Shown here piece after piece: positions 16,650 through 25,477 of a stretch of DNA of 64,000 bases; positions within the stretch are counted from its first letter, which is position 1, and the number at the start of each line of letters is the position of its first letter. Under the pieces are notes generated by a model. It ran no database searches. It saw only the letters and a program-made list of their open reading frames with translations, and was not told where the DNA came from. A program made the position numbers and the translations under genes. The DNA comes from CBDCNP01 sp965222425 (GTDB taxonomy: Bacteria; Acidobacteriota; Vicinamibacteria; Marinacidobacterales; DATDRI01), in contig CBDCTW010000002.1 of assembly GCA_965222425.1 (NCBI GenBank), positions 91,813 through 155,812 on the forward strand, in the 5' to 3' direction.

Positions 16650-16890
16650 ATGTCAGAAAAAGAAATGACCGTTCCCCAAGAGCTTTCGGTCGCGGAGCTC
16701 GATGAAAGACTCGAACGATCCGTGGAGGAGAACGAACGCTCGGAGAGACTCATCTGTGAGGACCTGTTCGAGATGCGCAAGCGTCGTGGACATGAGCAGT
16801 TCGGATTCGCCAGCATTTTCGACTACGCGGCGGAGCGATTCGGATTCTCCGCCCGGAAGACGTGCTATTTGCTAGGCCTCGCGTTCTCCC
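16650..16890 (+). pseudogene. HNH-endonuclease-like gene, 5' part, interrupted by the IS21-type element
   Basis: Starts at ATG 16650, eight bases after AGGAGG (16636-16641). The encoded residues (SEKEMTVPQELSVAELDERL, then RKRRGHEQFGFASIFDYAAE and ARKTCYLLGLAFS) match the N-terminal, non-catalytic region of HNH-type proteins common in Acidobacteriota and Myxococcota. The frame is cut at 16890 by the left end of the IS. Joining 16890 to 19460, that is removing the element and one CTCCC copy, restores an unbroken frame (GLAFS-LQKLPELRAALADG), which proves the two parts were one gene. Confidence 0.8.
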
Positions 16891-16941
16891 TGTGTTCGCT
16901 AGTCTGAATTGGCCCATTTCGCTCATTTGATTTGGCCCACC
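16891..16941 (+). repeat. Left terminal repeat of the IS21-type element
   Basis: Reads inward TGTGTTCGCTAG and later TTTGGCCCACC. It pairs with the reverse complement of 19404-19454 over about 51 bp; the conserved blocks are spaced alike, as in IS21 multiple terminal transposase-binding sites. Confidence 0.85.
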
Positions 16942-16992
16942 CCATCGAGACCGATACCCTGAGCCGGGGAAGAACCCGGAGAGGAGGGTCGG

Positions 16993-18534
16993 TTGAAAAG
17001 GGGTGCGAAAGTGCGATTGTTCGAGCAGATCCGTGGCGAGTACGAGCACGGAGTAGGAACGATAAAGGGAGTGGCGAAGGAGTTCGGAGTACACCGTCGG
17101 ATGGTGCGTCAGGCGCTGGAGAGCGCGGTACCGCCGGAGCGTAAAGTCGCGGAGCGTGCGAGTCCGAAGCTTGAGGAAGTACGCGAGTTCATCGACGCGG
17201 TCCTGAAGGAGGACAAGCGAGCGCCTCGGAAGCAACGCCATACGGCTCGTCGTATCTGGTCCCGGTTGCGCGCCGAGCATCCGGAGCATGAGATTGGCGA
17301 ATCAACGGTACGTCGCTACGTCGCTCGTCGGAAGAGCGAGCTCGGCCTGAAGGACACAGAGATTTTTGTTCCGCAGAGCTACGCGTGGGGCGATGAAGGG
17401 CAAGTGGACTGGTACGAGGCGTACGCGCGGATCGGAGGTGAGCTCGAGAAGGTCCACACGCTCGTAGTCCGAAGCATGGCGGGAGGAGGCGCGTTGCATC
17501 GCGGCTATCCGCGTCCGACGCAACAAGCATTTTTCGAAGCGCAGGAGCATGCGTTCGAGTTCTTTGGTGGCGTGTTCCGCCGCATGCGCTACGACAACCT
17601 GTCACTCGCGGTCACTAAGATTCTGCGTGGTTATCAACGAGAGCAGACGGAGCGATTCGTGGCGTTTCGCTCCCATTGGGGATTCGACTCGGAGTTTTGT
17701 AATCCGAGTCGAGGCAACGAGAAGGGCGGGGTGGAAAGCGAAGTCGGCTACTTCCGGCGCAACTATCTGACGCCGGTACCGGAGTTTTCGAACTGGGATG
17801 AGCTGAACGAGTATCTGCTCTCGTGCTGTCTCAAGGATGCGACGCGCCACATTAGCGGCAAGGAGCATGCTGTCGGAACAGCGATGGAGCTTGAACGGGA
17901 GCATCTGTTGCCATTGACCGTCGAGGGGTTCGATATCGAGGAGCGACGATTTGCAAAGGTGAACAAGAAAGGCTGCGTTCGAGTCGGCACGAACTGGTAC
18001 TCGACTCCGTTGAAACGGGACCGGCGAGTTGTGGCCAAGCTACTGCCGTTGGAAGTTGAGATCTGGCACGAGGGCCACGTCGTGGCACGCCACGAGCGCT
18101 GCTACGGCCGCAGCCAGTCGATTTATGAACTCGAGCACTACTTGGATGTTCTGGTCAGGAAGCCTGGAGCGTTGGCCGGCTCGACGCCGCTCGCTCAATG
18201 GCGGGAGAAAGGTCGGTGGCCCACGAGCTACGACGAGTTGTGGTCCAAGCTGAATCGACGTCACGGGAAGCTCGAAGGAACCCGCCAGATGGTCGAGCTC
18301 GTGCAGCTCGGCCGCGAGCACGGCTACGACAAGCTGCGTGAGGCGGTGAGTCAAGCGCTCGAACTCGGCTGTACGGATGCTGAGGCGATCCGTCACCTCG
18401 TCGAATCATCAGTTCTTCGACGTGAGCAGGCGCAGGCTCTTGGCGATGTGGAGCTCGGAGAGCTCACGAAGTACGAACGTTCCTTGCCAGGTGTTGGCCA
18501 TTACAACGCGCTGATCGGCGAGGTGAACTCGTGA
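16993..18534 (+). CDS. istA: IS21-family transposase IstA
   Basis: 513 residues, normal IstA length. TTG start at 16993 follows GAGGAGG (16981-16987). An N-terminal helix-turn-helix (TIKGVAKEFGVHRRMVRQAL) binds the element ends. The DDE catalytic core is visible as D in GQVDWYEA, D in MRYDNLSLA and E in NEKGGVESEVGYFRR. The C-terminus contains the beta-barrel and the IstB-contact region. Works with IstB to insert the element, giving short target duplications, consistent with the 5 bp seen here. Confidence 0.95.
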   Translation: MKRGAKVRLFEQIRGEYEHGVGTIKGVAKEFGVHRRMVRQALESAVPPERKVAERASPKLEEVREFIDAVLKEDKRAPRKQRHTARRIWSRLRAEHPEHEIGESTVRRYVARRKSELGLKDTEIFVPQSYAWGDEGQVDWYEAYARIGGELEKVHTLVVRSMAGGGALHRGYPRPTQQAFFEAQEHAFEFFGGVFRRMRYDNLSLAVTKILRGYQREQTERFVAFRSHWGFDSEFCNPSRGNEKGGVESEVGYFRRNYLTPVPEFSNWDELNEYLLSCCLKDATRHISGKEHAVGTAMELEREHLLPLTVEGFDIEERRFAKVNKKGCVRVGTNWYSTPLKRDRRVVAKLLPLEVEIWHEGHVVARHERCYGRSQSIYELEHYLDVLVRKPGALAGSTPLAQWREKGRWPTSYDELWSKLNRRHGKLEGTRQMVELVQLGREHGYDKLREAVSQALELGCTDAEAIRHLVESSVLRREQAQALGDVELGELTKYERSLPGVGHYNALIGEVNS

Positions 18535-19304
18535 ACGCGAAGAGCATCGAGCTCCAGAGCATCCGTCAGCATTGCAAGACGCTTCGCATGCCGAGCGTGG
18601 CAACGCAGTTCCAGAAGATTGCCGAACAAGCGCAGCGCGACGAGCACAGCTATGTCCGCTACCTCGACGTGCTGCTCAGCGCCGAAGTCGAGGAGCGTGA
18701 ACACCGCGCGGTTCAAAGACGACTGAAGGAAGCACAACTACCGAGAGCGAAGACGCTCGAGGAGTTCGACTTCTCGCAATCGCCGAAGGTCTCCGCCCGT
18801 CGGATACGAGAACTGGCCGAAGGCGACTACATCGACCATGCACGGCCGGTTCTGTTTCTCGGCGATGCCGGCACAGGCAAGACTCATCTGGCCACGGCAT
18901 TGTGTGTAGCGGCGTGCCAGCAACGTCGCCGCGTTCGCTTCACGACGGCCTCGAGACTCGTCAACGAACTCGTTGAAGCTAGGGAGGAGCACGAACTCTC
19001 GCGAGTGATCCGTCGCTACGCCCGCTACGAGTTGTTGTGCATCGACGAGCTCGGCTACGTCCCACTCGCCGATGTCGGCGCCGAGCTTCTGTTCCAAGTG
19101 GTTTCGGAACGATGCGAAAGGGCGGCGCTCGTGATCACCACCAACCTGCCCTTCTCGGAGTGGACCCAGGTGTTCACGAACGTCCGCCTGTGCAAGGCAC
19201 TGCTCGACCGAGTCACGGACCAGGCGCACATACTCGAAACCGGCACCGAATCCTATCGGTTCCGGCGCACCCTGAAGAGCGAGAAAAAGACCATAAAGGC
19301 ATGA
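18531..19304 (+). CDS. istB: IS21-family helper ATPase IstB
   Basis: 257 residues. GTG start at 18531 overlaps the istA stop (GTGA), the usual coupling in IS21 elements. It is a DnaC-like AAA+ protein with Walker A GDAGTGKTHLATAL, Walker B LLCIDELGYVP, sensor VITTNLPFSEW and the arginine-finger region. It assembles on target DNA and stimulates IstA. No truncation is seen. Confidence 0.95.
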   Translation: MNAKSIELQSIRQHCKTLRMPSVATQFQKIAEQAQRDEHSYVRYLDVLLSAEVEEREHRAVQRRLKEAQLPRAKTLEEFDFSQSPKVSARRIRELAEGDYIDHARPVLFLGDAGTGKTHLATALCVAACQQRRRVRFTTASRLVNELVEAREEHELSRVIRRYARYELLCIDELGYVPLADVGAELLFQVVSERCERAALVITTNLPFSEWTQVFTNVRLCKALLDRVTDQAHILETGTESYRFRRTLKSEKKTIKA

Positions 19305-19403
19305 GTTCGTTGGGTTTCACTAGCCGCGGCCTGCACTTCGTTCCGGCCGCGGAATAAGGAAAGGGGCTTTCTTACAGCTCGTCTTTATTAATCAATAACT
19401 TAG

Positions 19404-19454
19404 GGTGGGCCAAATTAGATGAGCAAAGTGGGCCAGACCGAGTGGACAAACACA
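19404..19454 (-). repeat. Right terminal repeat of the IS21-type element
   Basis: The reverse complement begins TGTGTTTGTCCACTC and ends TTTGGCCCACC, matching the left terminal repeat. It is followed directly by the second CTCCC copy at 19455-19459. Confidence 0.85.
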
Positions 19455-19459
19455 CTCCC

Positions 19460-19998
19460 TTCAGAAACTTCCTGAGCTTCGGGCCGCGCTGGCCGACGGG
19501 CGTCTCGGTTGGAGCAAGGCAACGAAGATCGCTCAAGTCGCCACCCCGCAGGACGAGGTGCGGTGGCTCGACTCCGCGCTTTCCCTCTCTGTCCGGGAGC
19601 TGGAACAGAAGATTCGTGAGGACATGGGCCGCGACGGAGCGAGGATTCAAATGTGGCTTTCTGAGGGTCAAAACACAGTTCTAGAAAACGCTTTCGAAGT
19701 GTGCCGCCGCTTGAGTGGTGCACAACTGGAACCGGGCCAGTGCCACGATCTGATCTGCGGAGAATTTCTCGCCACGTACGCTTACTTGGCCCATCAAGAG
19801 GAGGTAAAAGCCGAGGAACCGGACGAGGAGAATACGGCTGAGGTCGAGAATGACGCCGCAACAGAGCGGATCGAACTGGTCATTTGCCCGAAAAACGATC
19901 GCTCTCCGTCACCCCACGTTGCGAGCTACGGCAAGACCTGGCGCGAGGTGTTGGAGCGGGACCGCTACCATTGTAATGTGGAGCGCATGATTATGTAG
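19460..19998 (+). pseudogene. HNH-endonuclease-like gene, 3' part, also truncated at its C-terminus
   Basis: Continuation of the gene begun at 16650 (LQKLPELRAALADGRLGWSK, SVRELEQKIREDMGRDG, CRRLSGAQLEPGQ). It stops at TAG 19996-19998 just where the HNH domain begins: WREVLERDRYHC matches the usual RDGYRC opening, but the His-Asn-His residues are absent and the end reads NVERMIM. The gene is thus broken a second time, at the border to the tyrosine-recombinase region. Even perfect loss of the IS would not restore a nuclease. Confidence 0.75.
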
Positions 19999-20133
19999 AC
20001 TGAGGCGGCCTAGTTTACAGGTAACTCAAGAGGTTACGAGAAGTTGCCGGATGTACCGCTATTGAAGCACTCAACATAGTATTCGTGTCCTCAGAGGCTG
20101 GAGATGTCATGAAGCCAGCAAAAGGAGGATGCG

Positions 20134-21372
20134 ATGATAGAAGCCTTTGTCCTAACTTCCGATCTTTGCAAGCGAATCCGTTCGGGGCCAGCGGGCCGGT
20201 ATATCGATAGCTTTGCCGAGCATCTTCGCTGCTCGGGCTACCGGTCTCGAGTTGGTCTTAATCTACTCTACGTTGCCAAGCACTTCACGGGTTGGGCGCA
20301 GAATGAGGGCATCACGATCGCGGCGCTGGGTGAACTGGTACTGGAGCGATTTCAACAACATCTGCCGTCGTGCCGCTGCGTGCGCCCCAATGGTGGTAAA
20401 GGCAGGATTGCCAAGAACGGGTCCCGTCTTTTTCTCAACTTCCTCGTCAGATTCGGCGTTGTGCCGGGAGAGCAGGAAGAAGCCCCAAGATTTCCCCCTT
20501 TAGTGGCAAGCTTTCGCCATTGGATGGTTCAGCATCGTGGCATCAGCGAGGTAACCCTTAGCTTCTACAGCGAGCGGGTCGTTGCTCTACTCACCGAGTT
20601 TGGTGAAGACCCAGGTTGTTTTCATGCTCAAGATCTGCGTCATTTTGTTCTCAACTACGCTCGTGAGCACAAGATCGTGAGCACAAAGTACACGGTCACG
20701 GCAATACGTATGTTCTTGCGGTACTTGGCCACCGAGGGCAGGTGCGCCGCCGGTTTGGAGCATGCGATCCCCACGTTTGCTAACTGGCGCTTGTCCACTA
20801 TTCCCCGTTACTGGCCCGCCTCAGATGTCGAACAAGTGGTCGACGTGTGTGACGACAGCACGGAAGTCGGTGCTCGAGACCGCGCCATCATGCTGCTTTT
20901 GTGGCGACTCGGACTTCGCTCGGGAGACATTCTCGGACTCCGACTGAGCGACATCGATTGGGCCAAGGGCAGCTTATTGGTTTCCGGTAAGAGCGCTCGT
21001 GAGAGCGACCTTCCCCTGACGCAGGAGGTCGGCGATGCACTCCTGACGTACCTGAGGTGTCGGACTGCTGTCGATACGGACAAAGTTTTTGTCCGCGTCA
21101 TCGCTCCGATCAGGCCGTTAAAGGGACCTCAAAGCGTGGCGTCGATCGTGAGAAGAGCTCTTCAGAGCGCTGGTGTAGAAGCTCCCACGCAAGGAGCGCA
21201 CCTGCTCCGCCATTCCGCAGCGACCGAGATGCTTCGTCAGGGTGTCTCCCTTCAGGACATCCAAACCGTGCTCCGTCACCGTTCCATCGAGACCACCACG
21301 ATCTACGCGAAGGTAGACGTTCGTTTACTGAAGCAGATCGCACAACCCTGGCCGGAGGTGAGCTCATGTTGA
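20134..21372 (+). CDS. Tyrosine recombinase, first gene of a RIT-like element remnant
   Basis: 412 residues, ATG 20134 after AAAGGAGG. An N-terminal core-binding (SAM-like) domain is followed by a catalytic domain with Arg in GLRSGDILGL, HLLRHSAATEML (His-x-x-Arg), HRSIETT (second His) and the nucleophile Tyr in TTIYAKVD. The next gene starts inside its 3' end and is also a tyrosine recombinase N-terminus; three adjacent recombinases define recombinase-in-trio (RIT) elements, so this is probably the first member. The third gene and the far end are missing. Enzyme looks intact. Confidence 0.85.
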   Translation: MIEAFVLTSDLCKRIRSGPAGRYIDSFAEHLRCSGYRSRVGLNLLYVAKHFTGWAQNEGITIAALGELVLERFQQHLPSCRCVRPNGGKGRIAKNGSRLFLNFLVRFGVVPGEQEEAPRFPPLVASFRHWMVQHRGISEVTLSFYSERVVALLTEFGEDPGCFHAQDLRHFVLNYAREHKIVSTKYTVTAIRMFLRYLATEGRCAAGLEHAIPTFANWRLSTIPRYWPASDVEQVVDVCDDSTEVGARDRAIMLLLWRLGLRSGDILGLRLSDIDWAKGSLLVSGKSARESDLPLTQEVGDALLTYLRCRTAVDTDKVFVRVIAPIRPLKGPQSVASIVRRALQSAGVEAPTQGAHLLRHSAATEMLRQGVSLQDIQTVLRHRSIETTTIYAKVDVRLLKQIAQPWPEVSSC

Positions 21373-21563
21373 TGAAGGCGGTGGAATCTTATCTGGCGGT
21401 GCGGTGGGCAGCGGGCTACAAACTCGAGGGTGTTGGCAGGATGCTTCGACAGTTTGCTCGCTTCGCCATGGACAAGGGCGAGTGTTTCATTCGTTCTGAA
21501 ACCGCCATCGAATGGGCGGGAACAGGACCGTCCCCCCACTCGCTTGACATTCGGTGGAAGTGA
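21366..21563 (+). pseudogene. Second tyrosine recombinase, N-terminal fragment only
   Basis: ATG 21366 lies within the last codons of the first recombinase, the typical overlap in recombinase trios. The residues MKAVESYLAVRWAAGYKLEG, MLRQFARFAMDKGE and TAIEWA match the N-terminal region of the middle recombinase of RIT elements. Homology ends around 21537 and the frame closes at 21563. All catalytic residues are missing. The break coincides with the start of an unrelated propeller fragment, so a deletion or recombination removed the rest of the element. Confidence 0.7.
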
Positions 21564-22254
21564 CCTAAGGCCCGTTTGGGTGCAGGGCGGGAGCCGAATC
21601 GCTTTTTCCTCGACGCGAGCGGGTGGCCGGGATCTTTTCTGGATCCCATCTGACGGGAGCAGCTCCGAGCCGGAGCTACTTCTAAAGAATCCACACGCCA
21701 AATGGGCCTCAGCCTGGTCACACCAGACAAAAGAGCTCTTGTTCGACCAGATACACGCCGAGACAAAGACAGACATCCTGGCCGTTTCGATCGATGGTGA
21801 TCGCGAGCCACGAGTCGTGGTTCAAACAAAGGGCGTCGATGGTCTGAGCACGATTTCGCACGATGGTCGAGGGCTCGCTTATGTGTCGACCGTGACCGAT
21901 AGTTGGGAGGTGTGGGTCCGACCGTACCACGGACCAGGCGCGCCTACGAGAATCTCGCCCAACGGTGGAATGGAGCCGGTTTGGGGACCGGGGGACCGGG
22001 AGCTTTTCTATCGCGAGGGGAACAGGATGATGGCCGCGAACGTCTCTTCTGGGCCAGAGTTTCGTTTCCGGGCTCCGGAGATGTTGTTCGAGAGTGAGTA
22101 CTTGCACGACCGGCGCATACCTTCCTATGATGTGGGACCCGACGGTCGGTTTCTCATGATCAAACCCTTGACGGGGGAAGGGGCAGCGCGGAGGGAGCTG
22201 ATTGTCGTCCTCAACTGGTTCGAGGAGTTGAAACGCCTCGTGCCGACCGAGTAG
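21538..22254 (+). pseudogene. PD40 (TolB-like) propeller fragment, N-terminus missing
   Basis: From about 21538 the frame reads RLTFGGSDLRPVW, then SRIAFSSTRAGG, HQTKELLFDQIHAE and DGRGLAYVSTVTDSWEVWVR: consecutive PD40 propeller blades, ending LIVVLNWFEELKRLVPTE. This C-terminal pattern is typical of serine/threonine kinases or adenylate-cyclase-type proteins with a C-terminal propeller in Acidobacteriota. No kinase or DNA-binding domain precedes it; the sequence joins directly to the recombinase fragment. Without start, ribosome site or complete propeller it is not expected to be functional. Confidence 0.7.
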
Positions 22255-22278
22255 ACTCGCCGGCAATCAGGAGGTCTC

Positions 22279-23430
22279 TTGAGAAATGCAAACGGCATCG
22301 CAGTCGGACTCTCGTTCTTGTTCGCGTGTGCAGCGCCACCGGATTCCGTCGACGACGTCAGCGACCCCGTAGTCAAAGCTGACTCCGTTCCTCGCTTCGA
22401 CGTGCGCGTCGGCTATTTCGATCGCACCTTGACCGGTAGGGATCCACGGCACCGCGATCTCGCCGAGCCCGCCCTCCAGTACGGCCAGCCAGAATGGAAT
22501 GATGCCGCCCAAACAAAGCTCGACGCGCTTGCCCCCGGCGAACGATGGGCGCTTGGTCGCGACTTCTGGACCACTCTCGACATCAATTCTGATCTCACAG
22601 TTGGCGATGCCAAGCTCCCGCCCGGGAAGTATTACCTCGTCATGGAACGCTCCCCTGACAGTGAGGACGGCTTCGACCTCATACTTCTCGAGTCAGCCGA
22701 AGTTCGAGCCGCGGGTCTCGACATCAGTCAGATAAGCGAGACGACAGGCGGACATCGCGCCGCTCTTAACCACGCGCCGCTGGAAGTGCAGGCGGAGAAG
22801 CTAATGATTCAATTGCCCACCGCGGACACTCCTCCTGGGTTAGTCGATCTCCGGATCCGCTGGGGTTACGACCAATGGACCGTCGATCTCCTCGCCGAAC
22901 CTGAGACCACGGGCAAAGACGTCGAAGCCCTGGGACTCGAGGCGCCCAGAAAGATGACGCGCTTTGTCCACAATGGGGGCCTCGTCACCGTCGCCTACGG
23001 ACAGCCGGAATGGAAGCCAGAGTACGTCGAGCAGTTCGACGCGGTGACGAAAGGGAAGAGGTGGCGATTCGGCCGCAACTGGTGGACGACGTTGGATACG
23101 AACATCCCTTTGGTCCTGGGCGACGTCGCCATCGAGCCAGGAGACTATTACCTGGTCGTCGAACGGCCCACGGACTCGCCTGACAATGACGATTGGTACC
23201 TATTGGTGCTGGATCCCGCCCCCGTGCGGGCGCTACAGCTCGATCCGGTCATGGCGTTCGAGACCACCGGCGGGAGGCGAGTGAAACTGACTCATGAGCT
23301 GACGGAGAGCACGAACGAGCTCCTAACCATCGAGTTCTACCCCGACGAGGAAGACGGCCGCCGGGCGATGCTGGCCGCTTGGTGGGGCAACCATCGGCTG
23401 TCGGCGCCGCTCCGGATCGGCGAGTGGTAG
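22279..23430 (+). CDS. Lipoprotein with two DUF2911-like domains
   Basis: 383 residues, TTG start at 22279 with AGGAGG at 22268-22273. The N-terminus has a lipobox (LFAC, Cys about residue 17), so the protein is probably lipid-anchored. The rest is two related halves: YGQPEWN...GERWALGRDFWTTLDINSDL...LPPGKYYLVMER and YGQPEWK...GKRWRFGRNWWTTLDTNIPL...IEPGDYYLVVER. Each half resembles DUF2911 (usual single-domain length about 170), including the ETTGGHR/ETTGGRR segment. Function of DUF2911 is unknown. The tandem fusion suggests internal duplication. A hairpin terminator follows at 23470. Confidence 0.7.
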   Translation: MRNANGIAVGLSFLFACAAPPDSVDDVSDPVVKADSVPRFDVRVGYFDRTLTGRDPRHRDLAEPALQYGQPEWNDAAQTKLDALAPGERWALGRDFWTTLDINSDLTVGDAKLPPGKYYLVMERSPDSEDGFDLILLESAEVRAAGLDISQISETTGGHRAALNHAPLEVQAEKLMIQLPTADTPPGLVDLRIRWGYDQWTVDLLAEPETTGKDVEALGLEAPRKMTRFVHNGGLVTVAYGQPEWKPEYVEQFDAVTKGKRWRFGRNWWTTLDTNIPLVLGDVAIEPGDYYLVVERPTDSPDNDDWYLLVLDPAPVRALQLDPVMAFETTGGRRVKLTHELTESTNELLTIEFYPDEEDGRRAMLAAWWGNHRLSAPLRIGEW

Positions 23431-23469
23431 AGCCGAAAACAGCATATTTTGCCGTCCAACCCCTCACCC

Positions 23470-23483
23470 TACCCTCTCCCTTT
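23470..23483. repeat. Left arm of a palindromic hairpin split by the IS481-type element
   Basis: TACCCTCTCCCTTT here is the exact reverse complement of AAAGGGAGAGGGTA at 27212-27225. Together with the preceding CCCTCACCC it resembles the CCCTCACCC...CCCTCTCCC palindromes that commonly lie behind genes in many bacteria as terminators or interspersed repeats. The mobile element sits in the loop. Confidence 0.7.
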
Positions 23484-23660
23484 GTGTATAGACCGGAGAG
23501 AAAGGTAAGGTAACAATATACTTGACTAATACATTTGGGCGTGCGGTACTCTCCACATGAGGGAGCAAGAACCAAAAACACTCCAAGAAGCCATCCAATT
23601 TTAGGGAATTATGTAGCAAAATGCGCAAAGGCACACGGGCGCTTCGCGCTCGGGGTGAAC

Positions 23661-23858
23661 TTACCTCTTCTCCCGAATTAGCCTGAGGCACATTGTCCGC
23701 TCCTTCTTCGTAGGCTCTCGCTTATCTGTAGATTTGTGCTGAGGGCCAGACATGATCGCGTTCGCCGCGTCGGACAGATCGTCTAGTGTCACATCGTCCC
23801 GATCCTTGCGTTTCGACGCCTCACGCTTGAATCGCTTCTTGTCCAACGGCTTAGTCAT
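23661..23858 (-). CDS. Small basic hypothetical protein
   Basis: 65 residues (begins TKPLDKKRFKREASKRKDRD), very rich in Lys and Arg, no membrane segment. A GGGAG ribosome site lies six to ten bases before ATG 23858. It starts 22 bases after the end of a truncated minus-strand frame, so both look like consecutive genes of one small operon carried by the segment inserted in the IS481-type element. I do not recognise a family; nucleic-acid binding would be only a guess. Confidence 0.45.
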   Translation of the reverse strand: MTKPLDKKRFKREASKRKDRDDVTLDDLSDAANAIMSGPQHKSTDKREPTKKERTMCLRLIREKR

Positions 23859-23880
23859 GTCAGTGGCTCCCTAGATCATA

Positions 23881-24008
23881 CTATCGTGGCGGTTTGAAAG
23901 CGTCCAAAATCATTTCGGCACGTTCGTCGTTTTGCAACATCGTATCGCCTAGCGTTTTAGATGCCTTTCCTTCCTCGCGTAATGCCTTCGCCCTAGCATC
24001 ATCAGCAG
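23881..24008 (-). pseudogene. C-terminal fragment of a small gene cut by the IS256-type element
   Basis: From the edge of the IS256-type element the minus strand has an open frame reading ADDARAKALREEGKASKT, GDTMLQNDERAEMILDAF, then KPPR and TAG (23881-23883). It is charged and helical and looks coding, but has no start: its 5' part should lie beyond the IS, and is not found on the other side. It precedes the 65-residue gene by 22 bases. Family not recognised. Confidence 0.4.
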
Positions 24009-25468
24009 GGGGATGTCCCGGCCGCTGTTGAATTTGGTCGGGTAGCGGCGGCACCTGTGAATACTCTTAGGCAGCAAACTCATCGCTGTCAAGAGATTTC
24101 TGTTTGCTTCTAAGCGCGTGAACGAGAGCGCCCATATGGCGATAGCCTTTGATACGCCGGAACTTTTTCTGCGCGGTGACGACGCCAGGAGCGGTCCATC
24201 GGCGAACCATGGAAGGACTCTTCCAACGCTTGACGTTTCTCGATACTCTGCGAATGGTTCCGTTGAGATTCTCAATGGCGTTCGTCGTGGCAAGAGACTG
24301 GCGAAGTAAGGCGGGCGGCGCGAGCTTCACGACCGTGAGTGTTTCTTCCATCCCTTCACGAAGGCTTCCGGCAGCTTCGTCGTAGCCGTTTCGCTCGAGC
24401 CACGACACCAATGCCTGAAATCGCTTGCGCGCCTTGTCGGCACTCTTGCACTTGTAGGCTTCCTTCATCGTCTGGAGCACGTAGGCGTGACGAGACTTGG
24501 GAAGGTACGAGCGAAGATTTCGGAGTTTATGGATCTGGCACCTTTGGATGACCGCGAGGTCCCCCAAAACGTCAACGAGTGCCTTGCGGATGCCTTTGCC
24601 TCCGTCCACTACGCAGAGAATCGACTCATCGACGCGCAAGCCTCGCTCGAGAAGGTCCTGCAACATCGCGGTGCACACCCGAGAGTTCTCCGTCGAGCCC
24701 AGCCATATACCCAGGGGCACCTTCGTTCCATCTATTGTGATACCTAGAGTTACGACGACGGTCTGTCCGGCCACCTCAAGGCCATCCAGCATCAGTGCCG
24801 CAAGCTCGAACTCCTCTAGCCGCCGAGACAGGTATTCCTCGAGCTTCTTAGTCGTCTGGCTCACGAGGTGACGGCTGGCGGCACTCTTACTCGTGCCACG
24901 AGACTTCAACTTGGCCGCGGGTTTGTCCAGACTCGATTCGTAATTTCGGGTCGATACGCCCACCAAGATCTGATTCAACACTCGCTCTGGAAGCGGGTCT
25001 TCTTCGCGGAGGGCTTCGAAGTGTGGAAGCGACGCCTCCGCGCCCGACTTCGAGCGAACTCGAGGTCGCGACACTTGGATGCGACGACCACCGAAGCTCA
25101 GCTCTCCGTTCGTGCTCCCCCAGTGGTTATGAGTTCGCTCCTTCTCGTGCTTGCCCTTGAGCCCCGCGATCTCCTCGGCGTCCTCTCTGAGCAGTAGGTG
25201 CAGAGCTGTCAGTCCTTGCTCGTACACCCATTCCGTCAGATCCGCCTTCGTGGCCGCGATCCCAGCTATCATCGGTAGCAGTATCTGACCGACTTGGCCA
25301 ACTACCTTGCCCGTAGGCGAGTGCGTTTGCTTTCTTACTGGCTTCTTTGATTTCCTAGGCATTGGTGGCTCCTTGTCCCCCTCTGGAGACGGTTTATTGG
25401 CAGACCTATTCTTAGGCCGGCCAAGGAGCCGCAGCTACCCCAAATTCAACATCCGGCGGGACATCCCC
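24009..25468 (-). mobile_element. IS256-family insertion sequence
   Basis: Imperfect terminal inverted repeats: GGGGATGTCCCGGCCGCTG at 24009 and, on the other strand from 25468, GGGGATGTCCCGCCGGATG, each followed by TTGAATTTGG. It contains one full-length mutator-type transposase. The flanks show no matching 8-9 bp duplication (ATCAGCAG against ATGAATTG), so one flank has been rearranged since insertion or the event deleted target DNA. It lies within the segment that opens the IS481-type element. Confidence 0.8.
24067..25362 (-). CDS. IS256-family (mutator-type) transposase
   Basis: 431 residues, normal length. Characteristic segments: LMLDGLEVAGQTVVVTLGIT with the first catalytic Asp, CVVDGGKGIRKALVDVLG with the second, RCQIHKLRNLRSYLP, and LATTNAIENLNGTIRRVSRN containing the catalytic Glu. 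Start at ATG 25362 after a GGAG ribosome site in the right end of the element. No frameshift or missing catalytic residue is seen, so the enzyme is probably active. Confidence 0.95.
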   Translation of the reverse strand: MPRKSKKPVRKQTHSPTGKVVGQVGQILLPMIAGIAATKADLTEWVYEQGLTALHLLLREDAEEIAGLKGKHEKERTHNHWGSTNGELSFGGRRIQVSRPRVRSKSGAEASLPHFEALREEDPLPERVLNQILVGVSTRNYESSLDKPAAKLKSRGTSKSAASRHLVSQTTKKLEEYLSRRLEEFELAALMLDGLEVAGQTVVVTLGITIDGTKVPLGIWLGSTENSRVCTAMLQDLLERGLRVDESILCVVDGGKGIRKALVDVLGDLAVIQRCQIHKLRNLRSYLPKSRHAYVLQTMKEAYKCKSADKARKRFQALVSWLERNGYDEAAGSLREGMEETLTVVKLAPPALLRQSLATTNAIENLNGTIRRVSRNVKRWKSPSMVRRWTAPGVVTAQKKFRRIKGYRHMGALVHALRSKQKSLDSDEFAA

Positions 25469-25477
25469 ATGAATTGA

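Larger units (their letters stand above)
16891..19454 (+). mobile_element. IS21-family insertion sequence, complete, with 5-bp target duplication
   Basis: The element is 2564 bp, starts TGTGTT and ends AACACA. Imperfect terminal repeats of about 51 bp (16891-16941 and 19404-19454) share TGTGTT, GGCCCA, GCTCAT and TTTGGCCCACC blocks. The direct duplication CTCCC is present at 16886-16890 and 19455-19459. It carries istA and istB with a GTGA overlap. All features of an intact, recently mobile copy are present: intact transposase, intact helper ATPase, matching ends and perfect target duplication. Confidence 0.95.

Noticed and set aside
24000..25477. Target duplication around the IS256-type element
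   Set aside because: Flanks ATCAGCAG and ATGAATTG differ; no duplication can be claimed.
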